DNA of 64,000 bases from Polaribacter sp. Hel_I_88 (GTDB lineage Bacteria > Bacteroidota > Bacteroidia > Flavobacteriales > Flavobacteriaceae): contig NZ_JHZZ01000001.1 in assembly GCF_000687935.1 (NCBI RefSeq), forward strand, positions 2,316,001-2,380,000. The letters are read 5' to 3'. Under the pieces are notes generated by a model. It was not told where the DNA came from, did no database searches, and was given only the letters and a program-made list of their open reading frames with translations. Of the stretch, positions 51,503-60,384 are shown piece after piece. The translations under genes were made by a program, and so were the position numbers. Each line of letters begins with the position of its first letter. Position 1 is the first letter of the stretch.

Positions 51503-51551
51503 GTAAACAAAGATACAAATTGTTTAAGTTTTATTGATAATTAGTAAACAA
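51503..51551 (-). promoter_or_regulatory. Promoter with TTGTTTAA-N16-GTAAACA inverted repeat (cluster start)
   Basis: The -7 box TATCTTTG is at 51508-51515 on the minus strand. Plus-strand half-sites are TTGTTTAA (51520-51527) and GTAAACAA (51544-51551), 16 bases apart, and a third GTAAACAA (51503-51510) overlaps the -7 box. No TTTG is seen at -33, which suits an activator-dependent promoter. Confidence 0.6.
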
Positions 51552-51633
51552 TAATCTTTTGTTAAATACCAATTATAGACTTTTTTTAACGTTCTAATTC
51601 CTTTTTTAAAACCTTATTTTTTAATTTTTTACT

Positions 51634-51641
51634 TAATTTTG
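51634..51641 (+). promoter_or_regulatory. -7 box of the DUF4198-hupE operon
   Basis: TAATTTTG fits TAnnTTTG and lies 13 bases before the ATG at 51655. Confidence 0.5.
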
Positions 51642-51654
51642 CCCACAATTTTTT

Positions 51655-52821
51655 ATGAAATTCTTTTTAATGATGAGAAAAAAAATCTTTGCACTTTTAT
51701 GTATTGCAGTTTTTTGTAGCCATGATATGTATTTGAAAATGGATACCTATTTTTTGAAGCCAAATGAAAAAAGTAAAATTCAATTATTTAATGGCACTTT
51801 TGATAAAAGTGAAAATATAATTGATAGAGATAGAATGATCGATGTTAGTTTGGTTGGTAATGGAAAACTAACTAAATTTGATGAGAATCAATGGTCGGAA
51901 AAAGATAGTATTACCTTGCTTACTTTTAAAACAGGTAATGAAGGTACTTGGGTTGCTGGTGTTTCTACAAAGTCTAGAGATTTTAAAATGACTGCAGATA
52001 AATTCAACGCATATTTAGAACATGATGGAGTTTTAGACATGTTAGCGCAAAGAAAAGCAAACAATACTTTAGAGCAAGATGCAGTTGAGCGATATTCCAA
52101 ACATGTAAAAGCAATTTTTCAAGTTGGTGAGCAAAAAAGTGACGATTGGAATACAGTTTTAGGATATCCAATAGAATTTGTGCCTATGCAAAACCCATAT
52201 GATTTGCATACAGGAGATAAACTACAAGTTAAATTACTAAGAGATGGGCAGCCTTTAGTAAACCAATTAGTATATGCGGATTTTAAGGCACAAAAAAACG
52301 GACATTCTCATAATAATACTGCTGAACATTCTCATGATTTAAGTGATGAATCTCATTCTCATAGTTCAGAAAAGGAGCATTCTCATGCAAATGGAGAAAG
52401 TCATTCTCATGCCAATGAAAAAGAACTTACTCATGAAAATGAAGCTCATCAACATGCTAAAACTGATGAAACACATTCTCATTCAGTAGATAAAGAGCAC
52501 GCTCATAAAGATGCAGATGAAAACCACACACATACAACTGGTCAAAAATTAAGAACAAATTCTCAGGGAATTGTTGATGTAAATTTGACGAATGACGGAA
52601 TTTGGTTTCTTAGAACAATTCATTTGGTAAATTCGGAAGAAGATAATTTAACACACGAATCTAATTGGGCAACCTTAACTTTTGAAACAAAACACAGTCA
52701 TGCTGATTCAGAAGTTGCAGCACATGTTCATGAAGATGAAGGAATTCCTTCGTATTTTTTCTGGATTTTTAGTATTATAGTTATAGCTATTCTATTCTTT
52801 TGGTTCAATCGAAAAAAATAG
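51655..52821 (+). CDS. DUF4198-like periplasmic protein with histidine-rich metal-binding region
   Basis: This 388-residue protein has an N-terminal signal sequence (RKKIFALLCIAVFCS), after which the mature part would begin HDMYLKMD, and a C-terminal membrane helix (SYFFWIFSIIVIAILFFWF). The DUF4198-like beta domains hold YPIEFVPMQNPYDLHTGDKL. Between about residues 217 and 300 there are roughly 19 His, mostly as H-S-H and H-x-H separated by acidic residues, surely for binding Zn, Ni, Co or Cu. HupE follows 1 bp later, so metal capture for transport is likely. Confidence 0.8.
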   Translation: MKFFLMMRKKIFALLCIAVFCSHDMYLKMDTYFLKPNEKSKIQLFNGTFDKSENIIDRDRMIDVSLVGNGKLTKFDENQWSEKDSITLLTFKTGNEGTWVAGVSTKSRDFKMTADKFNAYLEHDGVLDMLAQRKANNTLEQDAVERYSKHVKAIFQVGEQKSDDWNTVLGYPIEFVPMQNPYDLHTGDKLQVKLLRDGQPLVNQLVYADFKAQKNGHSHNNTAEHSHDLSDESHSHSSEKEHSHANGESHSHANEKELTHENEAHQHAKTDETHSHSVDKEHAHKDADENHTHTTGQKLRTNSQGIVDVNLTNDGIWFLRTIHLVNSEEDNLTHESNWATLTFETKHSHADSEVAAHVHEDEGIPSYFFWIFSIIVIAILFFWFNRKK

Positions 52822-52822
52822 T

Positions 52823-53500
52823 ATGAAATCAACTTTTAAAGGATTTTTGGTATTTATATTTTTGCTGTTTTCAGGAACAATTTTCGCACACGATGTTAGT
52901 TCTGGAGACCAAGAAATTTTGAATAATGGAGGTCTGTTGTCTTACGTTTTTGTGGGAGCAAAACACATGTTAACAGGTTATGACCACTTATTGTTTTTAG
53001 CAGGTGTTGTTTTTTATTTGAAACGTTTTAAAGACATCGTAAAATTTATCACTGTTTTTACAATCGGACATTGCATCACTTTAACTGGCGCAAGTTATTT
53101 AGGCATTACTGCAAATGAGCATTTAGTGGATGCTGTAATTGCTTTAAGTGTTTTTTACAAAGGTTTTGAAAATTTAGGAGGTTTTAAGAAATTAAAAGTA
53201 AAATCGCCTAATTTATTGTTAATGGTTTTTCTGTTTGGTTTAATTCACGGTTTTGGTTTGGCAACAAGATTACAATCTTTTGCAATTGGCACAGAGCAAT
53301 TTTTATTGAAGATTTTAAGCTTTAATTTGGGAGTAGAAGTAGGGCAAGTTTTAGCATTGATTCCTATAGTTTTTATCATTACAAAATGGCAAAAGAAAAA
53401 CAGTTATCAAGCTTTTTATAAAGCTGCAAACACCTATTTAATTTTGATTGGTTTGGTTTTATGTGCACATCAATTGTATGGTTATTTTCATCAACATTAA
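52823..53500 (+). CDS. HupE/UreJ family metal transporter
   Basis: This 225-residue protein has a signal peptide ending near IFAHD, then about six membrane segments with HMLTGYDHLLFLAGVVFY, FTIGHCITLTGA and LIHGFGLATRL, all HupE/UreJ marks. HupE proteins take up nickel or cobalt. Like its neighbour, the mature protein would begin His-Asp. It is cotranscribed with the His-rich gene and followed by a terminator. Confidence 0.88.
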   Translation: MKSTFKGFLVFIFLLFSGTIFAHDVSSGDQEILNNGGLLSYVFVGAKHMLTGYDHLLFLAGVVFYLKRFKDIVKFITVFTIGHCITLTGASYLGITANEHLVDAVIALSVFYKGFENLGGFKKLKVKSPNLLLMVFLFGLIHGFGLATRLQSFAIGTEQFLLKILSFNLGVEVGQVLALIPIVFIITKWQKKNSYQAFYKAANTYLILIGLVLCAHQLYGYFHQH

Positions 53501-53597
53501 ATATTTTATTAATAATCATTGGTTTCTAAATATATGAAGCTTTCATAATCTCCCTAATCAATATTTTGATATTCATATTATGCTCTTACAGAGCTAA

Positions 53598-53630
53598 AAA
53601 AAAAACTCCAACTTTATGCTGGAGTTTTTT
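53598..53630. terminator. Bidirectional terminator between hupE and dabA
   Basis: AAAAAACTCCA and TGGAGTTTTTT form an 11-bp stem between converging genes. Confidence 0.88.
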
Positions 53631-53654
53631 GTTGATGATTAAAAAAGATTATGA

Positions 53655-55985
53655 TTAATTTTTAGTAGAAACCAATTCCCATTGAATGGCTTTTTTGTAT
53701 TTAAAAACTTCGTTTTTACTTGTTGGATCCATAACCATTAAATAAATCCATTCGTTATCTAACAATGTTTTTGTGCCAGCATTTCTTGCAATAATTTCTG
53801 ATACTCTTGCAATTGGTGCTTTTATAACTACTGACAATCGCAAAGGTTGATGATACATATTTTCATCTGAACCAAACAAAGATTGTAGAGGTAATCCCAT
53901 TTTTAAATCGCCTCCATTTCCTTGAACAACTCCAAATTTTCCTGTAATATTATGCGTTATTTTTGTTCCTCCACCATATAAATTATTATCAACAGTAGAA
54001 AAATAATAGTGATTATTAATCCATTGTGTTACAGTCATAGGACCTTGCATAATTCCTTCTAAAGCTTTTCCTTCTGTGTCTAATTCCCATTCATAAGAAT
54101 GTAAAAAACAACGGCTGTCTAAATTGGTATGTTTAGTTAATTCTCTTGGACCAACAATAAAACCTGCATTTTTAGCTAAACCCCATTCAGGTCTTGTTTC
54201 TCCCCAATTATTTGCTTTTTTTTCTGCTGATGAAACACTATTTCCTTTGTTTCCTAATCTGTCTTCAGTAGCAGTTTTTTGAGCTTTTAATAAGCCTAAT
54301 TTCAAATCTTTAATTAATTGTTTGTGATAATCAGGGGCTTCTGCATCAAACAAAATAATATCATCAGTAGTTGTGTTGTGTTCAGCTCCTAAAAATAAGG
54401 TGTTTTGTGGAATGTGTATTTGGTGATTTTCAGCTAAAGATTTTCTAACTTCTGGTAAATTTGCCAATTTTGCCAACATTCTGGCATTGTGTCTTCCAGG
54501 ACTTGCAGCACAAGCACCACAATCTAAACTAGAGCTAAAAGGGTTGTTTGCAGAATGACTTCCATGACCTGCAAAAACTACCAAAGGTGCAAATTGTTTC
54601 CAACCCATTAAATCGAAAGCAGATTTTACAATCCCAACTTTTTGATCTAAAGTAATTGTATTATCGTTATTTTCAATGATAGCTTTGTTCATGTCTGGCT
54701 GACAAATACCCTCTATTTTAGAAGCTTTTTTGTCTTCCATTTGATACATTTTTCTTGGTAGTAAAGTTCTGCCAATTAAAGAAATTCCATAAAATAAACC
54801 AGAACCTTCTACATAGCCAAATGCAGAAGGAATCATGTTTTTCATTCTTCTTAAAATATATTTTTTAAAAGATGCAACATCATTTTTCTTATTATAAGCA
54901 TCAAATTGGACGTCTTTATTTATTTGTGGAGCTTCAGAAACTACATACGCAGAGCCCACAATTGGCGGACAAGATTTGCGCGTAATTCCATCATCTAAAC
55001 TTTTATAATCCATCGCAATTCCAAAGAAACCAGCATAGCCAAAAGTTTCATAATTTCCTTTCGATTCCACATGTCTTCTAATCAATTCAGAACGCGTATC
55101 AATACAAAAAACCAATTGAGCATCAGGAATATTCTTTTCTACTGAAGGTGTTTTGATGGATTCATGTTCCAACGTTTTTACCAATTGATTTTGCCAGCTT
55201 TGTTCCCAAGCTTTTAAGAAAATGTATTGTACTTTTTTAACAAGTGTGTTTTTGTTTTCTGATGCCTCTTTTGGTAAAAGTGAACTCTTTAATTTTTGTG
55301 CAGACCAAAGTCTTACAGCTAAATAATCAATAGCATCAATTGGGTACTGTTGGTGCCAATCTGAATTTGATTGCGTTCTATGGTTTATATAACCTGTCCA
55401 ACCAGGCAAAGCAGCTAAATGATGTGTAAAAATTTTTACACAGTCAGATTCAGAATAACCTTTTAAAATTTGCTCTAAAGTTTCTAAACTTGTTTTCGGA
55501 ATTTCTTTTAAAGATGTTCTGCCTGTTGTTTCAGCATCATAAACAACCAAAAGTCTCCAAGCTGTATAAAAACCTTCAGATTTATAGGGCATTTCCCATT
55601 CAGCCAAACCTTCATCCATAAAAGAAGAAAGCCATTTAGCCATGACAATGTCTAACGAATGATTTTCGTTGATAATTTCTTTTTTATTTGCTGAAGTTAA
55701 TAGATTTAAATAAAATTCTGGAGATTCTGTTAAGTTGCTTTCTTTTAAAAGTGATGTTAAAACATCTTTGTTAATATCTCCTTTTTGCCAAGCTTGTTTG
55801 TAAAGTTTTGCTGACGGAAAAGCGTTTGCTCCAAAATTTTCTTCAGCCGAATTTACAGCTTCTAAAAAAGTTGAATTTTCATAACCAGATAAAGGATTTG
55901 AGGCAACAAATGTATATAAAGGCCACGTTTTACCAATTACTTTTGATGCTGTATCAATACTATTTATAATTTGCTGTTTCATCAT
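53655..55985 (-). CDS. dabA: DabA, inorganic-carbon pump subunit (DUF2309)
   Basis: This is the 776-residue beta-carbonic-anhydrase-like subunit of the DAB system. Zinc-site residues fit C294 and D296 in VFCIDTRSE, H474 in AGHGSHS and C489 in SSLDCGAC; the H-to-C spacing of 15 equals that of the characterised Halothiobacillus DabA. It should hydrate CO2 to bicarbonate in one direction, driven by the ion gradient through DabB. The start shares a base with the dabB stop. Confidence 0.93.
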   Translation of the reverse strand: MMKQQIINSIDTASKVIGKTWPLYTFVASNPLSGYENSTFLEAVNSAEENFGANAFPSAKLYKQAWQKGDINKDVLTSLLKESNLTESPEFYLNLLTSANKKEIINENHSLDIVMAKWLSSFMDEGLAEWEMPYKSEGFYTAWRLLVVYDAETTGRTSLKEIPKTSLETLEQILKGYSESDCVKIFTHHLAALPGWTGYINHRTQSNSDWHQQYPIDAIDYLAVRLWSAQKLKSSLLPKEASENKNTLVKKVQYIFLKAWEQSWQNQLVKTLEHESIKTPSVEKNIPDAQLVFCIDTRSELIRRHVESKGNYETFGYAGFFGIAMDYKSLDDGITRKSCPPIVGSAYVVSEAPQINKDVQFDAYNKKNDVASFKKYILRRMKNMIPSAFGYVEGSGLFYGISLIGRTLLPRKMYQMEDKKASKIEGICQPDMNKAIIENNDNTITLDQKVGIVKSAFDLMGWKQFAPLVVFAGHGSHSANNPFSSSLDCGACAASPGRHNARMLAKLANLPEVRKSLAENHQIHIPQNTLFLGAEHNTTTDDIILFDAEAPDYHKQLIKDLKLGLLKAQKTATEDRLGNKGNSVSSAEKKANNWGETRPEWGLAKNAGFIVGPRELTKHTNLDSRCFLHSYEWELDTEGKALEGIMQGPMTVTQWINNHYYFSTVDNNLYGGGTKITHNITGKFGVVQGNGGDLKMGLPLQSLFGSDENMYHQPLRLSVVIKAPIARVSEIIARNAGTKTLLDNEWIYLMVMDPTSKNEVFKYKKAIQWELVSTKN

Positions 55986-57454
55986 TATTTAGATTTAAAC
56001 ATTAAGACTGATTTTTTTGCTGGCTGTGATAGATTTAAAAGTTTTACATACAACCAAGGAATTTTTTTATATACTCTTAATTTCATCACAAAAAAGCCAA
56101 TTAAGAAAATAAAACCGAAGATAATTTGCACCCAAGATAATGGCATAGGTTGATTTGTCATTGGCATATCTGCCATTAATATGGTAACTCCATTATACAT
56201 AAGTGCGTAAATTCCAATACCTACAACAAATAATATTGCTGGGATTACAATTTTTTGAATGGCAGATAAACTTTGTTCTTTTACAATATTATAAGTTGCC
56301 TGCCCAACAGTAATCGCTACTACCAAAGTTAAAAATACACTGCTGTTCATTGCTAGCTCTTTGCCAGTCCAAATGATAAATAAGTAAGCTCCTAAAGTTC
56401 CAAAAATTAAAACTACTAAAGCTTGTAATGGTTTTATTTTTAGTAATTCATTTTTTTCTGGAGTGGTTTGGGCAATTTCTTCTCCCGAAGATAAAAATAA
56501 ATAGGCTTTGTAGAATCCGTGTAAAATTAAATGAGCAACAGCTGCATTAAAAAAACCTAAACCACATTGCATAATCATAAAACCCATTTGTGCTATTGTA
56601 GAACACGCTAGTTTTTGTTTTACATTTACTTGTAAAAGTTTAGTAAACTGCGCAATAATTGCTGTAAAACCACCAATTGCAAATAAGATTGTAAGTGTAT
56701 CTGATGTAAATAATAAGGTTGCAAAAAGCGCTAATAAAATTCCTGCACCATTAACAAAACCTGCGTGCATTAAGGCTGATGCTGGAGTTGGAGAAGTCAT
56801 TGCAGATAATAACCATCTATGAAAAGGATAAATTGCAGATTGTACAATGGCTGCTGCAATAACACAAAAAGCAGCAATCATTGTTATGTAGGGAGGTAAA
56901 TCTATAACAGAAACTGCCAAACCTGTAATTGTAAATTCATCACTTTTAAAAGCAATCAACAATAATCCAATAGTTAAGAAAAAAGTTCCTGTTAAAAAAT
57001 ATTTTAGCGTAAATTTAGCTGCTTCTCTTGCTTCTCCCCATTTTTTATCAATTCCTATTAATTGCGACATAAAAACGCCCATTATTAGCCAACTAAAAAG
57101 AAGTATAACAATGTGATTGGACATTACTAAAAGCATTACTGATGCTGTAAATGCCAAACAAAGCAACATGAATTTAGCATAATATTTAAATCCTGTTAAA
57201 TATGTTTTTGCATAAGTACTTACAATAGCACTAAAAAAGGTAACTGTAGTCCATATTAAAATTGTGAAACCATTAATTTTTAAAAAATCACCATAACTCC
57301 AATTTGGCATTTTAAAGAAGTTTAAAATTAAATAGATTAGGTTTCCTGCAAAAAGAAGCCATAATAAAGCAACAACTATCAAAGAGATAGTTGGGTTTTT
57401 AGCAATTCCATCCGAAGTTTTTAAATTCAAATTTTGATTGTTTTCAAGATTCAT
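55985..57454 (-). CDS. dabB: DabB, membrane subunit of the inorganic-carbon pump
   Basis: This 489-residue protein of the NuoL/MrpA proton-channel family has about 13 membrane segments. It shows the family core MGVFMSQLIG, YPFHRWLLSAMTSPTPASALMHAGFVNGAGILL and CSTIAQMGFMIMQCGLG. Paired with DabA it energises CO2 uptake as bicarbonate. It is the first gene of the dabBA pair; a TAnnTTTG-like box is weak upstream. Confidence 0.93.
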   Translation of the reverse strand: MNLENNQNLNLKTSDGIAKNPTISLIVVALLWLLFAGNLIYLILNFFKMPNWSYGDFLKINGFTILIWTTVTFFSAIVSTYAKTYLTGFKYYAKFMLLCLAFTASVMLLVMSNHIVILLFSWLIMGVFMSQLIGIDKKWGEAREAAKFTLKYFLTGTFFLTIGLLLIAFKSDEFTITGLAVSVIDLPPYITMIAAFCVIAAAIVQSAIYPFHRWLLSAMTSPTPASALMHAGFVNGAGILLALFATLLFTSDTLTILFAIGGFTAIIAQFTKLLQVNVKQKLACSTIAQMGFMIMQCGLGFFNAAVAHLILHGFYKAYLFLSSGEEIAQTTPEKNELLKIKPLQALVVLIFGTLGAYLFIIWTGKELAMNSSVFLTLVVAITVGQATYNIVKEQSLSAIQKIVIPAILFVVGIGIYALMYNGVTILMADMPMTNQPMPLSWVQIIFGFIFLIGFFVMKLRVYKKIPWLYVKLLNLSQPAKKSVLMFKSK

Positions 57455-57697
57455 TTTAATAGTTTTGGTTTGTTATTATTTTGTCGTTGCAAATATTGAA
57501 TTAAATTTCATTGTATTTTTATTTATATTAATTATGTAATTCATAAGTAATTTTTATGCTAATTGTTTTGGTTTTTGTAAAATAAAAGTGAAAACCTTAA
57601 AGTTAACAAGCCTATTGATGGTGTTTGTCTATAAATAGTATATTTTTGAGATTAACTTATCGGAAATATTTTAAATAATAATAGATACAATTAAGAG

Positions 57698-58147
57698 ATG
57701 TTAGAAAAAGAATTAAAATTTATAGAAGATTCCATTCAGTTTAAGGAGCTAAAAAATTTAATAGTGTCGAAAGCAACTGTTGGTTGGCATTTAGATCATT
57801 CTTTAAAAGTTTTGAATAGTGTTTTGTTGGCAATCAAAGAATCTGATCCAAATCTTTACAAGAAAAAATTTAATAGTGTACGTTTTATAACATTTACTTT
57901 AGGAAAGTTTCCAAGAGGTAAGGTAAAAGCACCAAAAAGAGTGTTACCTCCAGAGATTATAGAAACAGAGGTAATTGAAAATCAACTAGAAGAAGTAAAA
58001 AGCAAATTAAAATATATGAATGAATTAGAAGAAAATCAATTTTTTGACCATCCTTTTTTTGATCATTTAAATAAAAAGCAAACTATTAAGTTTTTGGGAA
58101 TGCATACCAATCATCACTTAAAAATAATTAAAGATATTTTAAAATAA
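57698..58147 (+). CDS. DUF1569 (DinB-like) protein
   Basis: This 149-residue protein has the four-helix DinB-like pattern of DUF1569. Metal-binding His residues are in TVGWHLDHSLKVLN near residue 29 and in KFLGMHTNHHLKII near the end. It could be a thiol-dependent metalloenzyme; the reaction is unknown. A TATTTTTG -7 box lies at 57641-57648. A terminator and tRNA-Phe follow. Confidence 0.78.
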   Translation: MLEKELKFIEDSIQFKELKNLIVSKATVGWHLDHSLKVLNSVLLAIKESDPNLYKKKFNSVRFITFTLGKFPRGKVKAPKRVLPPEIIETEVIENQLEEVKSKLKYMNELEENQFFDHPFFDHLNKKQTIKFLGMHTNHHLKIIKDILK

Positions 58148-58156
58148 AAAACACAA

Positions 58157-58184
58157 AAAAACCCGAACAAATTGTTCGGGTTTT
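58157..58184. terminator. Terminator after the DUF1569 gene and tRNA-Phe
   Basis: AAAACCCGAACAA and TTGTTCGGGTTTT form a perfect 13-bp stem serving the converging DUF1569 gene and tRNA-Phe. Confidence 0.9.
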
Positions 58185-58187
58185 AAG

Positions 58188-58260
58188 TGGTACCTCCAGG
58201 AATCGAACCAGGGACACAAGGATTTTCAGTCCTTTGCTCTACCAACTGAGCTAAGGTACC
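58188..58260 (-). tRNA. tRNA-Phe (anticodon GAA)
   Basis: The minus strand gives GGTACCT / AGGTACC acceptor arms, AGCTCAGTTGGTAGAGC D arm, CTGAAAA anticodon loop and GGTTCGATTCC T arm. The length is 73 with discriminator A. CCA is not encoded. Confidence 0.96.
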
Positions 58261-58358
58261 ATTGCCTTAGCGGATGCAAATATAATATGTTTTTTGACAT
58301 CTCCTAAATAAAATTAATAAAAATTTGATTGTATTTTTGAATTTCCTAAAAAAAGAAA

Positions 58359-59087
58359 ATGAATTTAATAATAGACGTTGGTAATACAAGAGTAAAAGTT
58401 GCTGTTTTTGAGGAGGATACAATTGTTGATTTGGTTGTTTTTGATAAAATGAAAATTATATCAGAAATAAAAAAAATATTAAAAAAATATAAAATTACTG
58501 CTGCAATTGCATCAAGTGTGGCACTTTTGTCAGCTCAAAAGATAGAAAAGCTAAAAAGTTTGGTTGAAATTATGTTTGTTTCTTCGAATCTTAAAATCCC
58601 ATTTCAGAACTTATATGCAACTCCAACAACGTTAGGTGTGGATAGAATTGCGCTAGTATTTGGTGCTTTTATAAAGTATCCTAAGAAAAATGTCTTAGTT
58701 ATTGATGCTGGAACATGTATTACTTTCGATTTTTTAACAAAAAAAGGTAAATATTTAGGAGGCGCAATATCTCCAGGAGTAGAAATGAGATACAAATCAC
58801 TTCATCAATTTACATCGAAACTTCCATTATTAACGATTAATAAACCCGAAAATTTTATTGGTAATAGTACAAAAGAAAGCATAAACTCTGGAGTTGTAAA
58901 TGGTGTAATTGAAGAAATTGACGGGGTAATAAATCAATACAAAAAAAAATATTTAGATTTAACAGTTGTTTTAACAGGAGGTGATACAAATTTCTTGTCA
59001 AAACAATTAAAAAGTAGCATATTTGCCAATCAAAATTTTCTCCTAGAAGGATTAAATGAAATATTGATTTTTAACAAAAGCAAATGA
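58359..59087 (+). CDS. coaX: Type III pantothenate kinase
   Basis: This 242-residue enzyme does the first step of coenzyme A synthesis. IIDVGNTRVKVAVFE is the N-terminal phosphate-binding motif; GVDRIALVFGAF and LVIDAGTCITFDFL carry the catalytic acid; GGAISPGVEMRYKSLHQFT and VVLTGGDTNFL follow. The length is normal. It overlaps the next gene by 4 bp (ATGA). Confidence 0.95.
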   Translation: MNLIIDVGNTRVKVAVFEEDTIVDLVVFDKMKIISEIKKILKKYKITAAIASSVALLSAQKIEKLKSLVEIMFVSSNLKIPFQNLYATPTTLGVDRIALVFGAFIKYPKKNVLVIDAGTCITFDFLTKKGKYLGGAISPGVEMRYKSLHQFTSKLPLLTINKPENFIGNSTKESINSGVVNGVIEEIDGVINQYKKKYLDLTVVLTGGDTNFLSKQLKSSIFANQNFLLEGLNEILIFNKSK

Positions 59088-60370
59088 TTAGAAGTATCGT
59101 AGTAATTCTTTTACTATTAAATTCTGTAAATTTTATAGCACAAAGAACAAGTTCTTCCCCTTATTCTTATTTTGGAATTGGAGATCAATTTAGTCCAAGA
59201 ACAGTTGAGCAAAACGCTATGGGTGGTATAGGTGTAGCATTTAGCCATTATAAGTATTTAAACTTTACAAACCCTGCAGCATATGCAGATTTAAGAGCCA
59301 CATCTTACACTATTGGTTTATTAAATAGCGATTTAACCGTTAAAAGTGGATCTGCAGAACAAAATAGTACTTCAACAAGCTTGTCTTATATAGCCTTGGC
59401 TTTTCCTGTAGGTAAAAATGCAGGTGTTTCTTTTGGTATGCAACCAGTTTCTGCAGTTGGTTATTCTTTATCAAATACAATTTTAGTAAACGGATCTGTT
59501 TCAGAAGTAACTGCGTATTCGGGTAATGGTGGTGTAAATAGATTTTATGGTAGTTTTGGAATTAAAGTTTATAAAGGTTTTACTTTAGGTGTAGAAGCTG
59601 ATTTTAGTTTTGGAGATATAGAAAATAGTATTATAAATCAAAGGGCTAATGTTTCTTTAGCTACTAAATATAATGAAGTGCTTAATTTAAGAGGAACTTC
59701 GGTAAAATTTGGAGCACAATATCAAAAAGAATTAGAAAACTCATTAACGGTTACTGCAGGTGCTACTGTAAAACTTGGAAATAGTTTAAATGTAGAAGGA
59801 AATGATTATTTATATTCTTTTAGATTTGCAAATTCTGGGGCAGAAAGTCCTAAAGATACGCTATCTTCTACTTTAATTGATGGTGAGTTTAATTTACCAC
59901 TAAAATCTAATTTTGGTGTTGGTCTTGGAAAATTAGACAAATGGTATGCAGGTGTAGAGTATGAAACTCAAAATGCAATAGGTTCTAATAATTTGTTAAC
60001 AAATACAACAGGAGCTTATAGATATGGAAAATCAGATAGGATATCTTTAGGAGGTTTTTATTTACCTAAAGTTAATTCTATATCAAGTTATTGGGAGAGA
60101 GTAACTTATAGGGCTGGTGTACGTTATGAAAACACAGGTTTATTAGTTGATGGAACTGGAAATAACTCGAATTTTACAAAAATAAATGACTTTGGCATAT
60201 CTTTTGGTTTAGGTTTACCACTAAAGAGATTATCCACAGTAAATATGGGATTTGAATTTGGTAAAAGAGGAACCACAGAAAATAATTTAATTCAAGAAAA
60301 TTACTTTAATTTTAGATTAAGTTTATCTCTTACAGATACAAATTGGTTCATAAAAAGAAAAATAGATTAA
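59084..60370 (+). CDS. Outer-membrane beta-barrel protein
   Basis: This 428-residue protein has a signal peptide (RSIVVILLLLNSVNFIAQ) and alternating beta strands typical of a FadL/OMPP1-like barrel. Examples are NAMGGIGVAFSHYKYLNFTNPAAYAD, GVSFGMQPVSAVGYS and GFTLGVEADFSFGD. It is the flavobacterial gene found between coaX and a TPR gene. The cargo is unknown. Confidence 0.82.
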   Translation: MIRSIVVILLLLNSVNFIAQRTSSSPYSYFGIGDQFSPRTVEQNAMGGIGVAFSHYKYLNFTNPAAYADLRATSYTIGLLNSDLTVKSGSAEQNSTSTSLSYIALAFPVGKNAGVSFGMQPVSAVGYSLSNTILVNGSVSEVTAYSGNGGVNRFYGSFGIKVYKGFTLGVEADFSFGDIENSIINQRANVSLATKYNEVLNLRGTSVKFGAQYQKELENSLTVTAGATVKLGNSLNVEGNDYLYSFRFANSGAESPKDTLSSTLIDGEFNLPLKSNFGVGLGKLDKWYAGVEYETQNAIGSNNLLTNTTGAYRYGKSDRISLGGFYLPKVNSISSYWERVTYRAGVRYENTGLLVDGTGNNSNFTKINDFGISFGLGLPLKRLSTVNMGFEFGKRGTTENNLIQENYFNFRLSLSLTDTNWFIKRKID

Positions 60371-60384
60371 CAAAAACTATCAAA

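Noticed and set aside
52300..52550. CRISPR-like or tandem DNA repeat
   Set aside because: The repetition is at protein level (His-Ser-His units) inside an open frame; the DNA units differ in length and sequence.
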